A stretch of 64,000 bases of DNA from Peribacillus frigoritolerans (GCA_030562215.1 JAUPFL010000002.1:744001-808000); one strand, 5' to 3'; positions 39,663 through 51,163 are shown, numbered from the stretch's first letter. Notes: generated from the letters alone by a model not told the origin. Numbers and translations: made by a program.

Positions 39663-40485
39663 TGGTTTTCCCTTATAAATAAAAAATAAATGATATTCTA
39701 TGAGGTGGAGGAGAAAAAGTGAGATTCTATTAGGCTATTTTTGCCGAGTATTCTCCTGGTGTAGAAGCTTGTATTATTTTTCATTGGAAGAGTGGTCGAA
39801 AAAGCGTTTCGAAGCTGCAATTTCTAATTCTGGAATATTATGCACCTTGTATTTTTATAGAATATGGATGTTAAGCCTTTACACAATGCTATGAAAGTGA
39901 AAAACTAGTGTCTGGATTAGGTTGGGAGGCAGCATAAACTAGCCTATGAAATACCAGAGTTACACAGGTCTTCATTTCTCGCTATGGGATGTTTATTTTG
40001 GAACAAAATTGCTATGTCGTAAAGGAAAAAGGCGAATGGTGTTTGCTCTGGGATTCAGTTTAAATAGATTCCTCTCCTTTTTCAGGCTCAAGTTCGTTTT
40101 ATTGAAAAGGGAGAGGCGATGCTCTCATGTAATGGCGAAAAGAGTTACTTCTCATGAAACATATTTCATTCTTGAACGGTCACTGATGGCTTTCAGAATA
40201 AACATTTTGTCCTGTTTGCTTAGCATAGCCCAGCTGCCTGCTTTGATTTTCATTTAAATCCACTCCTTTTGTTAGGATCATTTATTATAGTTGATGAATG
40301 ATGGTTGATGGAATTCCGGGTCCAAAGAATAATTAGTGTCAAGTGATGAAAGGGGCAAGGGGAAGATGGAATTGTCAGCTCATATTAGATTATACCGTCT
40401 TTTTATGCCTAATAAACAACAAAAATTCCAACAAATCTCTACAATTGGTGTTCGTTTTTTGTCAGAATATTGGATGTGGAAAATG
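39663..40485. other. Region without a recognisable large gene
   Basis: Several plus-strand ORFs of 60-100 codons lack credible binding sites or family character. A 13-bp inverted repeat (CCTCTCCTTTTTC / GAAAAGGGAGAGG at 40071-40083 and 40104-40116) lies in the middle. A small minus-strand ORF is listed separately. Confidence 0.4.
40152..40253 (-). CDS. Small ORF, 33 residues
   Basis: An excellent AAAGGAGTGG site lies before the ATG at 40253. Sequence begins 'MKIKAGSWAMLSKQDKMFIL'. No family recognised. It is supported mainly by the binding site. Confidence 0.35.
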   Translation of the reverse strand: MKIKAGSWAMLSKQDKMFILKAISDRSRMKYVS

Positions 40486-40528
40486 AAAAAGCTGTCAGGG
40501 TGCGGGTCCGGACAGCTTTTTCATTTTT
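40486..40528. terminator. Bidirectional terminator next to the LCP gene
   Basis: AAAAAGCTGTC / GACAGCTTTTT perfect 11-bp stem; T tracts on both strands. Confidence 0.85.
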
Positions 40529-40530
40529 TC

Positions 40531-41459
40531 TTATTTGATGGATAATTGTTCTTTTAATTCGGATTGAACCTTTTCTTTTTCTTGATCCGACACAATATAA
40601 TAGTAGATTCCGTCGATTTTCGTTCCGTTGCCATTTATTGACGATTGGGTAATGCTTTTACTTGCGTCCCTGTAGTTCTTTTGGATGTCCATCATGTTAT
40701 CAAACGTCAAATTCGTTTGGATATTTTTACTTAATGCATCGAAAACATCATCATATTTTGTCAGCGATGAAAGGCTTGCACCTTCCTTAATGACTGCTTC
40801 GATGATGGCACGTTGTCTGGATTGACGGCCGAAATCACCACTCGGATCGTCATGTCTCATTCTTGAATAGGCAAGGGCTTCTTTCCCGTTAAGGGTGTGT
40901 GAACCTTTTGCAAAATGAATGCCATCGGATGTGAAGTCCAAATCGTTTTGCACGGTCACGCCGCCGACTGCGTCAACGATATCCTTAAAGCCTTCCATAT
41001 TGATCTTCATATAATAGTCGATTGGGATATCCAGGAAGTTTTCAACGGTATCCATGGACATTTTCGCGCCCCCGAAGGCAAATGCATGGTTGATTTTATC
41101 TTGTGTCCCATGACCGACGATCTCCGTCCGTGTATCACGCGGAATGCTTAGCATTTTAACCGATTTCTTTTGTGGATTGACTGTCAATACGATCATTGTA
41201 TCTGAACGGCCTTTGTCGCCATCACGTTCATCGACACCGAGCATGAGCATCGAGAAGGGCTCCTGATCTGAGAGTGCAAGGTCTTTCGTTCGTTTATCCG
41301 TGGTACGGTCTATTGGTGTATGCATCGTGTCAACGGTTTTTGTCAGTGAATTCCATACGGAGTAAGCAAAGGCTCCTCCAGCTAGTATAAAAAGTAGGAC
41401 AATTATACTAACTATCTTCAGCCATGTCCGTTTCTTTTTCTTCTTTTTTCATGTCTCAT
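40531..41459 (-). CDS. LytR-CpsA-Psr (LCP) family cell-wall polymer ligase (one frameshift)
   Basis: Attaches teichoic acid or capsule from its lipid carrier to peptidoglycan outside the membrane. About 309 residues. A basic N-terminus and a signal-anchor helix (IVSIIVLLFILAGGAFAYS) precede the LCP domain: 'MLMLGVDERDGDKGRSDTM', 'SIPRDTRTEI', 'KINHAFAFGG', 'VDAVGGVTV', 'ALAYSRMRHDDPSGDFGRQ'. Arg and Asp residues of the pyrophosphate site are present. The frame breaks in the A run near 41445; start ATG 41459 after GGAAGG. It may ligate the EPS or the teichoic acid of this region. Orthology to TagU/TagV cannot be decided. Confidence 0.85.
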
Positions 41460-42150
41460 AGTTTACTTCCTTCCTCTTTTTGTAACCACTTCATCTATTA
41501 TATTTAATTTCATAGTAAAAGAATAGTATATTTTGCTATTTTATAATACCTTTGGCATATTTTAGTGAAACTTAACTAGAATAATTCTTCATTTAAAGTT
41601 TTTGCTAAAGGAGTGGCTGATCGGAAAATCTCCACTTCTCTGGTTATTGGTTGTGCAATTTGGCCTAGTGTTTATTTCTTTTTTAGATTACAGATAATTG
41701 TTGCATAGCTTTTTTAAATTGCGCTTGGGTAATCATGATCTTACAGCCAGCTTTACTGCCCTTGATGTTTGAAGTGGGGAAGATTTATGGGGTGTTAGGG
41801 GGCCAATGGATAATTCATTCGGATTAACGATGGTGAGATCATCTCCAAGGAAAATGTCGAGGGTCTTCGTGAATCTAGTGGGAAATCGGTAGTCGGTTGG
41901 CTAAAGGGAAATCATAGCTAAATGAAGGAATAATAAAATAGCTTCGGAAAAGATTCCGATGCAGGGAGAAAAAAACTTTGAATCTAATGAATTTGACCAA
42001 GTAAAATGGATTCCTGAATATTTCCGAATGAATGAATTTTTACTTCAAAATGGGTGATAAGCAAAGTCCCTATTAGAAAGAAGGCGCATATATATGCAAT
42101 ACGGATATCCCTAAAGAATTAATAAATAAATATTGGAGGCTAAAGCATAA
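41460..42150. other. Intergenic region with a possible gene remnant
   Basis: Contains the LCP promoter region on the left. Near 41816-41920 a frame reads 'NDGEIISKENVEGLRES' then 'SGKSVVGWLKGNHS' with no start; perhaps a relic. The last 100 bases are a leader repeated at 42433-42532. Confidence 0.4.
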
Positions 42151-42390
42151 ATGGAATATTTAACTGAAAGTTCATCATACGACGAAAGTAATTCAACGGA
42201 AAGTTCATCATACGAAAGTGATTCAGTGGAAAGCCCATCGGTCGAGGGCGATTCAGCGGAAAGCTCATCGTACGAAAGCGATTCAACGGAAAGCTCATCG
42301 GTCGAGGGCGATTCAACGGAAAGCTCATCGTACGAGGGTGATTCAACGGAGAGCTTATCAGAAGATGAAAGTAGTTCAACTGAAAGCTAA
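42151..42390 (+). CDS. Ser/Glu/Asp-rich repeat protein, copy 1
   Basis: 79 residues, almost wholly built from 10-residue units of the type TESSSYESDS, with variants SVEGDS and DESN. Highly acidic, with no hydrophobic core, signal peptide or membrane helix; intrinsically disordered. TTGGAGG lies 11 bases before the ATG. The leader and start (MEY.TESSSY) are duplicated in the next gene. This copy lacks the basic C-terminal tail of copy 2 and may be truncated. Function unknown: possibly a cation-binding or phospho-acceptor matrix or coat protein. Confidence 0.6.
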   Translation: MEYLTESSSYDESNSTESSSYESDSVESPSVEGDSAESSSYESDSTESSSVEGDSTESSSYEGDSTESLSEDESSSTES

Positions 42391-42532
42391 TCAGCTTTAA
42401 CAAATAGTTAAATTAGAAAGAAGATTTCCTTTAAAATGGGTGATAAGCAAAGTCCCTATTAGAAAGAAGGCACATATATATGCAGTACGGATATCCCTAA
42501 AGGATAAATAAATATTGGAGGTTAAAGAATAA

Positions 42533-42967
42533 ATGGAATATACAACGGAAAGCTCATCGTACGAAAGCGATTCAACGGAAAGCTCATCGTACGAAAGTGA
42601 TTCAACGGAAAGCTCACCGTACGAGAGTGATTCAACGGAAAGCTCACCGTACGAGAGTGATTCAACGGAAAGCTCATCGTACGAAAGTGATTCAACGGAA
42701 AGTTCATCAGATGAAAGCCGTTCAACGGAAAGTTCATCAGATGAAAGCAGCTCAACGGAAAGTTCATCAGATGAAAGCAGTTCAACGGAGAGCTCATCAG
42801 ATGAAGGCATTTCAGATGAAATCCTTTCCGAGGCCGCAGAAGAAGAAACTGAAAATTCAGCCGAGGGTGAGGAGAATGGCAGTCCTCGTCGTGTGAATAT
42901 ATTTAAGAAAATGTGGCTGGATAATATGATTAAAGCATCGAAGGGTATCTATAAAGACGAAGATTGA
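42533..42967 (+). CDS. Ser/Glu/Asp-rich repeat protein, copy 2
   Basis: 144 residues. Repeats TESSSYESDS (about five) pass into TESSSDESSS (about four). An acidic spacer (EILSEAAEEETENSAEGEE) and a different tail (NGSPRRVNIFKKMWLDNMIK) follow, which is amphipathic and basic and could bind a membrane or partner. TTGGAGG before the ATG. The DNA repeat unit is 30 bp. Terminator at 42974. No relatives recognised. Confidence 0.65.
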   Translation: MEYTTESSSYESDSTESSSYESDSTESSPYESDSTESSPYESDSTESSSYESDSTESSSDESRSTESSSDESSSTESSSDESSSTESSSDEGISDEILSEAAEEETENSAEGEENGSPRRVNIFKKMWLDNMIKASKGIYKDED

Positions 42968-42973
42968 CCATAT

Positions 42974-43009
42974 AGGTACAGCAACCAAAGAGTTGTTGTG
43001 CCTTCTTTT
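42974..43009 (+). terminator. Terminator of the repeat-protein genes
   Basis: A 12-bp stem AGGTACAGCAAC / GTTGTTGTGCCT (two G-T pairs), 6-base loop, then TCTTTTG. Confidence 0.8.
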
Positions 43010-43443
43010 GTAATGGGACATGCCGCTAGACTCGTAATGGACATATCCTATTAGTCTAGGGTTGTAATCCATTTACTAGATTCGAACAGCCTGATTTTTC
43101 TGCGGGAAAAATTGGCCAAGCAAGGCGATTCAAAAGGAATTTAGCCTAAGCGTTTCCTTACTATGAAAGGCCTAGCCGGAGCGTTTGGGTTACAGTTTTA
43201 CATACTTCATGTGGATGATTTGGATACAATGGCTTACTGGTGGTTTTTAACTGAATAAGGGTCAATATATTGAACTGGATTTTAATTTAAATGAAATATA
43301 GCTGTACACTTTTCTGTATACAAACCAATATTCTTGTCGTGCTCAATTTAGTTATGCATTCGCAGATTATTAGATGATGAATGTTTATGGGAAGGCGGTT
43401 TTGACTATATGAGGCATGTTAAATGTTTTCATTTTCCACAATA
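43010..43443. other. Boundary region between accessory and core segments
   Basis: No gene seen in 0.43 kb. The rarA terminator begins at its right end. To the right, gene order follows the Bacillus core; to the left nothing does. Confidence 0.5.
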
Positions 43444-43474
43444 AAAAACTCCGGATTTGAAGTGATCCGGAGTT
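43444..43474 (-). terminator. Terminator of rarA
   Basis: Perfect ACTCCGGAT / ATCCGGAGT stem, then TTTTTTAT on the minus strand. Confidence 0.9.
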
Positions 43475-44740
43475 ATTTCTTTTCTCGATATTTTCATAGA
43501 CCGAGGCAAGGGCTTGTTCGAATTTCCCGCTCTTTTTCGGTTTGTAATATTTTTGCTGCGCAGTTTGTCCGGTAAGTATTGCTGCTTCACCCAGCCATTT
43601 TCGTAGTCATGCGGATAAAGGTAGCCGATGCCGCGGCCGAGTTCTGTGGCCCCTTTGTAATGGGCATCTTTAAGATGATCTGGTACATCGCCACTATGGC
43701 CGCTGCGAATGTCTGACAGAGCTGCATCAATTGCGACAATGGCCGTGTTCGATTTAGGTGATAGGCATAACTCGATCACTGAGTTGGCAAGTGGAATCCG
43801 GGCTTCAGGGAAACCGAGCCGTTCAGCGGCTTCGACTGCTGCGAGGGCCCTGGGACCAGCCTGGGGATTGGCAAGAGCTATGTCTTCGTAAGCGATGACT
43901 ACCAAGCGGCGGGCAATGCTTACAAGATCGCCGGCTTCGACCAAGCGCCCCAAATAATGAAGGGCTGCATTCACATCACTGCCGCGAATTGATTTTTGGA
44001 AAGCCGACAGAACATCATAATGGGCATCTCCATCCTTGTCATGGGAGAAGCTTTTTTCTGCATGCATTCCTCGGCAATTTGCAGATCTATATGAATGGTT
44101 CCGGACTCATCGGGTTCGGTGGAGATGACGGCGAGCTCAAGTGCGTTAAGGGCACTGCGGACATCTCCGTTCGAAGCAGTCGCGAAATGTGTAAGGGCAT
44201 CAAAGCTGACCTCGGTTTTATACGCACCAAGTCCACGCTCTTCATCATGAAGGGCCCGTTCCAGCGCTTTGGTTATATCATTGGTTACCAATGATTTGAG
44301 CTCGAAAATCTGGCACCGGCTTCTTATGGCCGGATTGATGGCATGATAGGGATTGCTGGTCGTTGCACCGATCAAGGTGATCATCCCGTTTTCAAGATAA
44401 GGCAATAGGAAATCCTGCTTCGCCTTATCGAGCCGGTGAACCTCGTCAAGCAGCAGAATCACTTTACCGGACATCTTAGCTTCTGCTGCAACGATTTCCA
44501 TATCCTTTTATTATTGGTCACCGCGTTCAGCGTCCGGAAAGCAAACTTCGTGCTTCCGGCAATCGCACTTGCAATCGATGTCTTGCCAATTCCCGGCGGA
44601 CCGTACAGGATCATGGAAGAAAGCTGTTTGGCTTTCACCATCCTTGCGATAATTTTTCCTTCACCGACCAGATGCTCCTGCCCGATGATCTCATCAATCG
44701 ATCGAGGCCGCATCCGGAAAGCAAGCGGTTTAATGTTCAT
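43473..44740 (-). CDS. rarA: Replication-associated recombination AAA+ ATPase RarA (three or more frameshifts)
   Basis: A clamp-loader-like ATPase acting at stalled replication forks; about 422 residues expected and recovered. Walker A 'LYGPPGIGKTSIASAIA', Walker B 'ILLLDEVHRLDKAKQD', sensor 'LIGATTSNPYHAINPAIRSR' and arginine finger 'RSRC' are all present, as is the C-terminal 'DLVSIARRLVVIAYEDIALA' block. Frame changes lie near 44490, 44060 and 43545, and one more near the end. The stop is placed at the TAA just before the terminator. GGAGAGGTG precedes ATG 44740. Its place beside cymR is the standard Bacillus order. Confidence 0.88.
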
Positions 44741-45027
44741 TGCGCACCTCTCCTTTTTATATAAGGTATCACAACTGATGGGGAAATGCGCTGATTATGC
44801 TGTAAAAGGGGGTGATTTCCTATTATGGTGGTCCCTTTGGGGATTTAATTTGTGCTGTAGGGTTTATAAATCGACCTAGCCCACGATAATCCGGCTGTCC
44901 GAGCAAATAATTCGATCTATCCCCAACATCGATCGGTTACATTTCATTCTTTATTTTCACTTTTCCTACCTCTCCAATTAGGATAATTTGACAAAGGAAG
45001 GGCGGGTGAATGCATTTCCGGCGGGAA

Positions 45028-45038
45028 TATGCTATAAT
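45028..45038 (+). promoter_or_regulatory. Extended -10 promoter of cymR
   Basis: ATGCTATAAT-type element (TGnTATAAT) about 46 bases before the start codon. A TTGACA at 44987 is too far upstream to pair with it. Confidence 0.55.
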
Positions 45039-45083
45039 TTCAAAAGAATTTAGAAACGGATAAATAATTTGAGGTGTATATGT

Positions 45084-45503
45084 ATGAAGATATCTACTAA
45101 AGGCCGTTATGGTTTGACGATCATGATCGAGCTTGCAAAACATTATGGAGAAGGCCCGAAGAGTTTGAAATCGATTGCCCAGACGCATAATCTGTCGGAG
45201 CATTATTTGGAGCAGCTGATTGCGCCGCTTCGTAATGCGGGGTTGGTGAAGAGTGTCCGCGGTGCGTATGGCGGGTATGTCCTTTCTAAAGATCCTCAGG
45301 AGATTACTTCGGGTGATGTCATTCGTGTATTGGAAGGGCCGATTACGCCAGTTGAAGGAATTGAGGATGAGGAGCCGGTGAAGCGTCAGCTTTGGATACG
45401 GATTCGCGATGCTGTGAAGGATGTATTGGATAATACGACGCTTATGGATTTGGCAAGCTACAAGGATACGGGTGAAATCGATTCTTATATGTACTATATT
45501 TAA
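45084..45503 (+). CDS. cymR: Rrf2-family cysteine metabolism repressor CymR
   Basis: A 139-residue Rrf2 regulator that, with CysK, represses cysteine and methionine uptake and synthesis genes. 'MKISTKGRYGLTIMIELAKH' in parts, 'LKSIAQTHNLSEHYLEQLI' and 'SVRGAYGGYVLSKDPQEIT' give the winged helix-turn-helix. It lacks the Fe-S Cys triad of IscR, as expected for CymR. ATG 45084 chosen after GAGGTG. Followed by a terminator and the cysteine desulfurase gene, consistent with a sulfur-metabolism neighbourhood. Confidence 0.93.
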   Translation: MKISTKGRYGLTIMIELAKHYGEGPKSLKSIAQTHNLSEHYLEQLIAPLRNAGLVKSVRGAYGGYVLSKDPQEITSGDVIRVLEGPITPVEGIEDEEPVKRQLWIRIRDAVKDVLDNTTLMDLASYKDTGEIDSYMYYI

Positions 45504-45510
45504 GTGATTA

Positions 45511-45546
45511 GCAATGCGCCTATTATGTAGGCGCTTGCGTTTTTTA
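45511..45546 (+). terminator. Terminator of cymR
   Basis: TGCGCCTA / TAGGCGC stem, GTTTTTT tail. Confidence 0.85.
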
Positions 45547-45563
45547 ATGGAGGCGACGAAAAA

Positions 45564-46709
45564 GTGGACAGAATATATTTAGATCATGCTGCGACTTCAC
45601 CGATGCATCCGAATGTGATCGATACGATGATGAGGGTCATGAGCAATGATTTCGGAAATCCGTCGAGCATTCATGCTTTCGGACGGGAGGCGCGCCATGT
45701 TTTGGATGAGGCGCGTGCGAGCATTGCAGCAAGCATCGGTGCTGGGCGGAATGAAATCATTTTCACGAGCGGCGGAACCGAGGCTGATAATACGGCGATC
45801 ATTGGTGTTGCGAATGCTTATAAAGAACAAGGGAAGCACATCATCACGACGGAGATTGAGCATCATGCAGTCTTGCATACTTGCCAATATCTTGAGAAGT
45901 CTGGCTTTGAGGTCACATATTTACCTGTGAATGAAGCGGGGCTTATTTCAATTGCCGATTTAAAGGTGGCATTGAGGGACGACACGATTTTGGTTTCGGT
46001 CATGTTCGGCAATAATGAGGTTGGCACGATCCAGCCGATTGCTGAAATAGGGCAGGTGCTCAAGGGTCATCAAGCCATTTTCCATACGGATGCGGTTCAG
46101 GCATATGGTTTGATTTCCATCGACGTTCATGAGTTGGGTGTGGATTTGCTGAGTGTTTCCGCGCATAAAATCAACGGTCCCAAGGGAATCGGCTTTCTTT
46201 ACATTCGTGAAGGATTGAAGCTGAATCCGCATTTATATGGCGGGGAACAAGAACGCAAGCGCCGTGCTGGTACGGAGAGTGTGCCGGCAATTGCCGGTTT
46301 TTCAGAAGCGGTTTTAATTGCACAAAGCACGATGGAAAAGAAAAAGGAGCAATACAAGCGATTTAAAGACGTATTGCTTGCCGTCTTTGATGAGGCGGAT
46401 GTACAATATGAAATTAACGGATCTATGGAACAGTCGCTGCCGCATTTGCTGAATGTTAGTTTTCCGGGTACGAATGTGGAATCGATGCTCGTTAATATGG
46501 ACTTGGCAGGTGTTGCTGTATCGAGCGGATCCGCTTGTACTGCCGGGTCAATCGATCCGTCGCATGTGCTTGTTGCGATGTTCGGGAAAGACTCGGAGCG
46601 GACGAAGAATTCGATTCGTTTCAGCTTCGGTCTGAACAACACGGAAGAGGAAGTAAGGCAGGCGGCTGAAACCACCGTGAAAATAGTTAATAGATTAGTG
46701 AGAAGATAA
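45564..46709 (+). CDS. yrvO: Cysteine desulfurase (YrvO/IscS-like)
   Basis: A PLP enzyme of 381 residues that takes sulfur from cysteine and passes it to MnmA for tRNA thiolation. 'YLDHAATSPMHPNVIDTM', 'SGGTEADNTAI', the PLP lysine in 'SVSAHKINGPKG', and the sulfur-carrying Cys in 'SSGSACTAGSIDPSHV' are all intact. GTG start after GGAGGCG. Placement immediately before mnmA is the functional pair known in B. subtilis. No frameshift. Confidence 0.93.
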   Translation: MDRIYLDHAATSPMHPNVIDTMMRVMSNDFGNPSSIHAFGREARHVLDEARASIAASIGAGRNEIIFTSGGTEADNTAIIGVANAYKEQGKHIITTEIEHHAVLHTCQYLEKSGFEVTYLPVNEAGLISIADLKVALRDDTILVSVMFGNNEVGTIQPIAEIGQVLKGHQAIFHTDAVQAYGLISIDVHELGVDLLSVSAHKINGPKGIGFLYIREGLKLNPHLYGGEQERKRRAGTESVPAIAGFSEAVLIAQSTMEKKKEQYKRFKDVLLAVFDEADVQYEINGSMEQSLPHLLNVSFPGTNVESMLVNMDLAGVAVSSGSACTAGSIDPSHVLVAMFGKDSERTKNSIRFSFGLNNTEEEVRQAAETTVKIVNRLVRR

Positions 46710-46729
46710 TTCTTACTTTAAATAAATGA

Positions 46730-47853
<1,124 letters not shown>

Positions 47854-47862
47854 AATAAGCAT

Positions 47863-47897
47863 GTCCCCAGCTGTGTTTGCGGTTGGGGACTTCTTTT
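47863..47897 (+). terminator. Terminator of mnmA
   Basis: GTCCCCA / TGGGGAC stem then TTCTTTT. Confidence 0.8.
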
Positions 47898-47969
47898 GGA
47901 TTGCGGGTGTACCGCCTGAATTCGACCACTGGCTTATGCTATACTTTTTAATATAAAAATGGAGTGTGA

Positions 47970-48641
47970 ATGGATATGGATAAGAATCAACAAGGAATTG
48001 AATTTATGCAGCAAGGGAAATACGAAGAAGCGGCGAAAGTTTTTAATGAAGCGATCGAGGAAAATCCGAATGAGCCTGTTGCCTACATAAACTTTGGGAA
48101 TGTATTGACTGCCGTGGGTGAAACGGATAAAGCGGTCAAGTTTTACAAAAAGGCGATTGAGCTGGATGAAAATGCAGCAGCGGCTTACTATTCATTAGGA
48201 AACTTGTATTATGAATCCGATTCTAAACTGGTCGAAGCGAAGGATATGTTTGAAAAGGCCATCCGTTTGGGACTGGATAACAGCGATGCTTACTTCATGC
48301 TTGGATTGACATTGATGGCGTTAGATCAACCGAAATTGGCGATGCCTTATCTACAGAGAACGGTGGAGCTGAGCCCTGAGGATGTTGATGCGAGATTCCA
48401 ATATGCACTATGTCTTGCTAATGCGGAATTGTATGATGAATTGATCAATCAACTGAATTTAGTTGTGGAACAGGATCCGGGCCATGCGGATGCTTATTAT
48501 AATTTAGGCGTTGCGTTTGCAGGGTATCGTGAGGATGCGAAAGCCGCGATGGGTTATTTTGATAAGGCTTTGGAAGCACAGCCTGACCATATGCTTGCTG
48601 CCCACGGTAAGAAACTGTTGGAAGAAATGAATGCTGAGTAA
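47970..48641 (+). CDS. yrrB: TPR-repeat protein YrrB
   Basis: 223 residues of about six tetratricopeptide repeats (e.g. 'AAKVFNEAIEENPNEPVAYI', 'AVKFYKKAIELDENAAAAYY', 'AMGYFDKALEAQPDHMLAAH'). A scaffold protein between mnmA and recD2 as in B. subtilis. A TATGCTATACT promoter lies at about 47936-47946. ATG 47970 or 47976 may be used; both follow GGAGTG. Confidence 0.85.
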   Translation: MDMDKNQQGIEFMQQGKYEEAAKVFNEAIEENPNEPVAYINFGNVLTAVGETDKAVKFYKKAIELDENAAAAYYSLGNLYYESDSKLVEAKDMFEKAIRLGLDNSDAYFMLGLTLMALDQPKLAMPYLQRTVELSPEDVDARFQYALCLANAELYDELINQLNLVVEQDPGHADAYYNLGVAFAGYREDAKAAMGYFDKALEAQPDHMLAAHGKKLLEEMNAE

Positions 48642-48677
48642 ATAAAAAGCATATGCATGGAAAGGTGGGGAGAAGCG

Positions 48678-51080
48678 TTGAGCCAGCAAGATTCATTGGA
48701 TTTGTTTTCAGAAGAGAAAATGTTCATGAAAGGAAGTCATTTAGTGACGATCTTTCATAATGAAGAAAATATGTACTCGGTTGTAAGAATTCGTTTGCAT
48801 GAAACGAATCTGAATTATGAAGAAAAGGAAGCGGTCGTAACAGGTTATTTTCCAAGGATGCATGAGGATGAGATCTATATTTTTTATGGGGCCATGAAGG
48901 AACATCCGCGTTTTGGGCTTCAATTTCATGTAGAGCATTTTCGTAAGGATCTGCCTCAATCCAAGGAAGGCATCGTCAGTTATTTATCAGGTGACCTTTT
49001 CAAGGGCATCGGGAAAAAAACAGCCGAAAGCATTGTTGAGACACTGGGTGAAAAGGCCATTTCAAAAATTCTGGCTCAGCCTTCGCTACTTGATGATATC
49101 GAAGCTATCCGGGGAGAAGGCAAAGGGCCTATATGATACATTAGTCGAGCATCAAGGTCTGGAGCAGGTGATGATCGCCCTGAATCAATATGGCTTCGGT
49201 CCGCAGCTGTCGATGAAGATCTATCAAATGTATAAGCAGGATACGATCACGATGGTTCAGGGAAATCCGTATAAGCTCGTAGAGGATATTGAAGGGATTG
49301 GGTTTGGACGGGCGGATGAGCTTGGGCATCAGCTGGGCATTTCCGGCAGCCATCCCGACCGGATCAAGGCTGCGTGTTTGTATACGCTTGAATCCCAATG
49401 CCTTCAGGACGGAAATATCTACATAGAAGCCGAGCAGCTTTTGGAAGCGGTCAAACGGCTGCTGGAGGAAAATAAGCGGGATCGCATTGAGTTCACGAAC
49501 ATTTCCTCGGAAATAATCGAATTGACGCAAGAAGGGAAAATAGTTGTCGAGGATCAGCGAATTTATCCGCCTTCGCTATTCTATTCGGAAAAGGGAATCG
49601 TGATGAACATCAAGCGGCTGCTTGCTCAAACCGAGTACGAGGACCAGTTCCCCGAATCGGAGTTCTTGCTGGCACTTGGGGAACTGGAAGAGCGGCTGGA
49701 TGTTTCCTATGCCCCGGCCCAAAAGGAAGCGATCCAGACAGCCCTGCAATCACCCATGTTAATCTTGACGGGGGACCGGGTACCGGTAAGACGACAGTCA
49801 TCAAAGGCATCGTTGAGCTATATGCAGAGCTGCATGGTGTATCCATGGACATTAACGATTATAAAAAAGAAGGAAGCGATCCATTTCCATTCGTACTTGC
49901 GGCTCCTACTGGCCGTGCAGCGAAACGCATGGCCGAATCGACTGGGCTCCCCGCAGTTACGATCCACCGTTTGCTGGGGTGGAACGGGAGTGAAGGCTTT
50001 TCCCATGATGAGGATAATCAGCTGGATGGCCGTATCGTGATCATCGATGAGGTTTCGATGGTGGATACGTGGCTGGCCCATCAATTGTTTAAAGCTCTGC
50101 CGGAAAATGTCCAAGTGATATTGGTTGGTGATGAAGATCAGCTGCCATCTGTTGGCCCTGGGCAGGTTTTAAAGGATTTGCTTGCATCGAATTGTGTACC
50201 GACTGTCAGTCTGGAACATATATATCGTCAAGCTGATGGGTCATCGATCATTGAATTGGCCCATGAAATCAAAAAAGGAAGGCTTCCGGATGATGTCACG
50301 AAACAGCAAGAAGATCGATCGTTCATCCGCTGCCAAACCAATCAAATCCCCCAAGTAATCGAGAAAGTGGTAGCCAATGCCAGGACGAAAGGCTTCACGG
50401 CCAAGGATATACAGGTGCTTGCACCCATGTATAGAGGGCCTGCCGGGATTGATGCACTGAATAAAATGCTTCAGGAAGTGTTCAATAGCAATGCGAGTGA
50501 AAAGCGGCGGGAAATAAAATTCGGAGATGTGATATACAGAACGGGAGATAAGGTGCTTCAACTGGTGAACCAGCCAGAGGAGGGTGTCTTTAATGGCGAT
50601 ATGGGGGAAATCGTGTCCATATTGTTCGCAAAAGAAAATACCGATCATGTCGATAAAGTTATCATATCTTTCGAAGGCATCGAAGTGACTTACACGAAAC
50701 AGGATTTGAACCAGATTACACATGCATATTGCTGCTCCATCCATAAGTCGCAGGGAAGCGAATTCCCGATCGTCATTTTACCTGTAGTGAAAAGTTATTA
50801 CCGGATGCTCCGCCGTAATTTATTGTATACGGCGATTACCCGCAGTAAAAATTTCTTGATCCTATGTGGTGAAGAAGATGCATTCCGTTTAGGGATCGAG
50901 CGTAATGATGAGATGCGCCGGAAAACGACTTTGCGTGAAAAGCTGCGGGAGATTTTGAGTGAAGAGGAAATGGCGGTGGAAAAGGGAGAGGTACATCAAG
51001 AGGCAAGTTATCTTGATATTCTTATGCATGCTGACCCGATGATCGGGATGGAGAATGTCACGCCATATGATTTTATGTAG
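48678..51080 (+). CDS. recD2: ATP-dependent RecD-like DNA helicase RecD2 (two frameshifts)
   Basis: A 5'-3' SF1B helicase for repair and fork restart; about 800 residues, the family length. The N-terminal domain and two HhH motifs (GIGKKTAESIVETLG, EGIGFGRADELGHQLG) come first. The Walker A 'GPGTGKTT' falls at the frame change near 49775; 'LAAPTGRAAKRMAESTG', 'IVIIDEVSMVDTWLAHQL', 'GDEDQLPSVGPGQVL' and the C-terminal 'SIHKSQGSEFP…LLYTAITRSK' follow. A second change lies near 49110. The TTG at 48678 is chosen, after GGTGGGGAG. Confidence 0.9.
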
Positions 51081-51163
51081 GTTCTTTTTGATATATTTTG
51101 TTTAAAATTCATGGTTTTGGTGGAACTAATAAGGATATAACTTATAGTGAGCAGGGGGATTTG

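Noticed and set aside
42397-42810. Minus-strand ORF rich in SSDELSVE repeats, and other long antisense frames over 42140-42800
   Set aside because: They are mirror images of the plus-strand 30-bp repeat, which leaves all frames open. No binding site fits, and the plus-strand genes have TTGGAGG and a terminator.
42151-42967. CRISPR-like array
   Set aside because: The 30-bp periodicity has no unique spacers; the repeats are contiguous coding units and no cas genes are nearby.
44987-45038. TTGACA at 44987 paired with TATAAT at 45033 as the cymR promoter
   Set aside because: The spacing of about 40 bases is far from 17; the TGnTATAAT extended -10 alone is more plausible.
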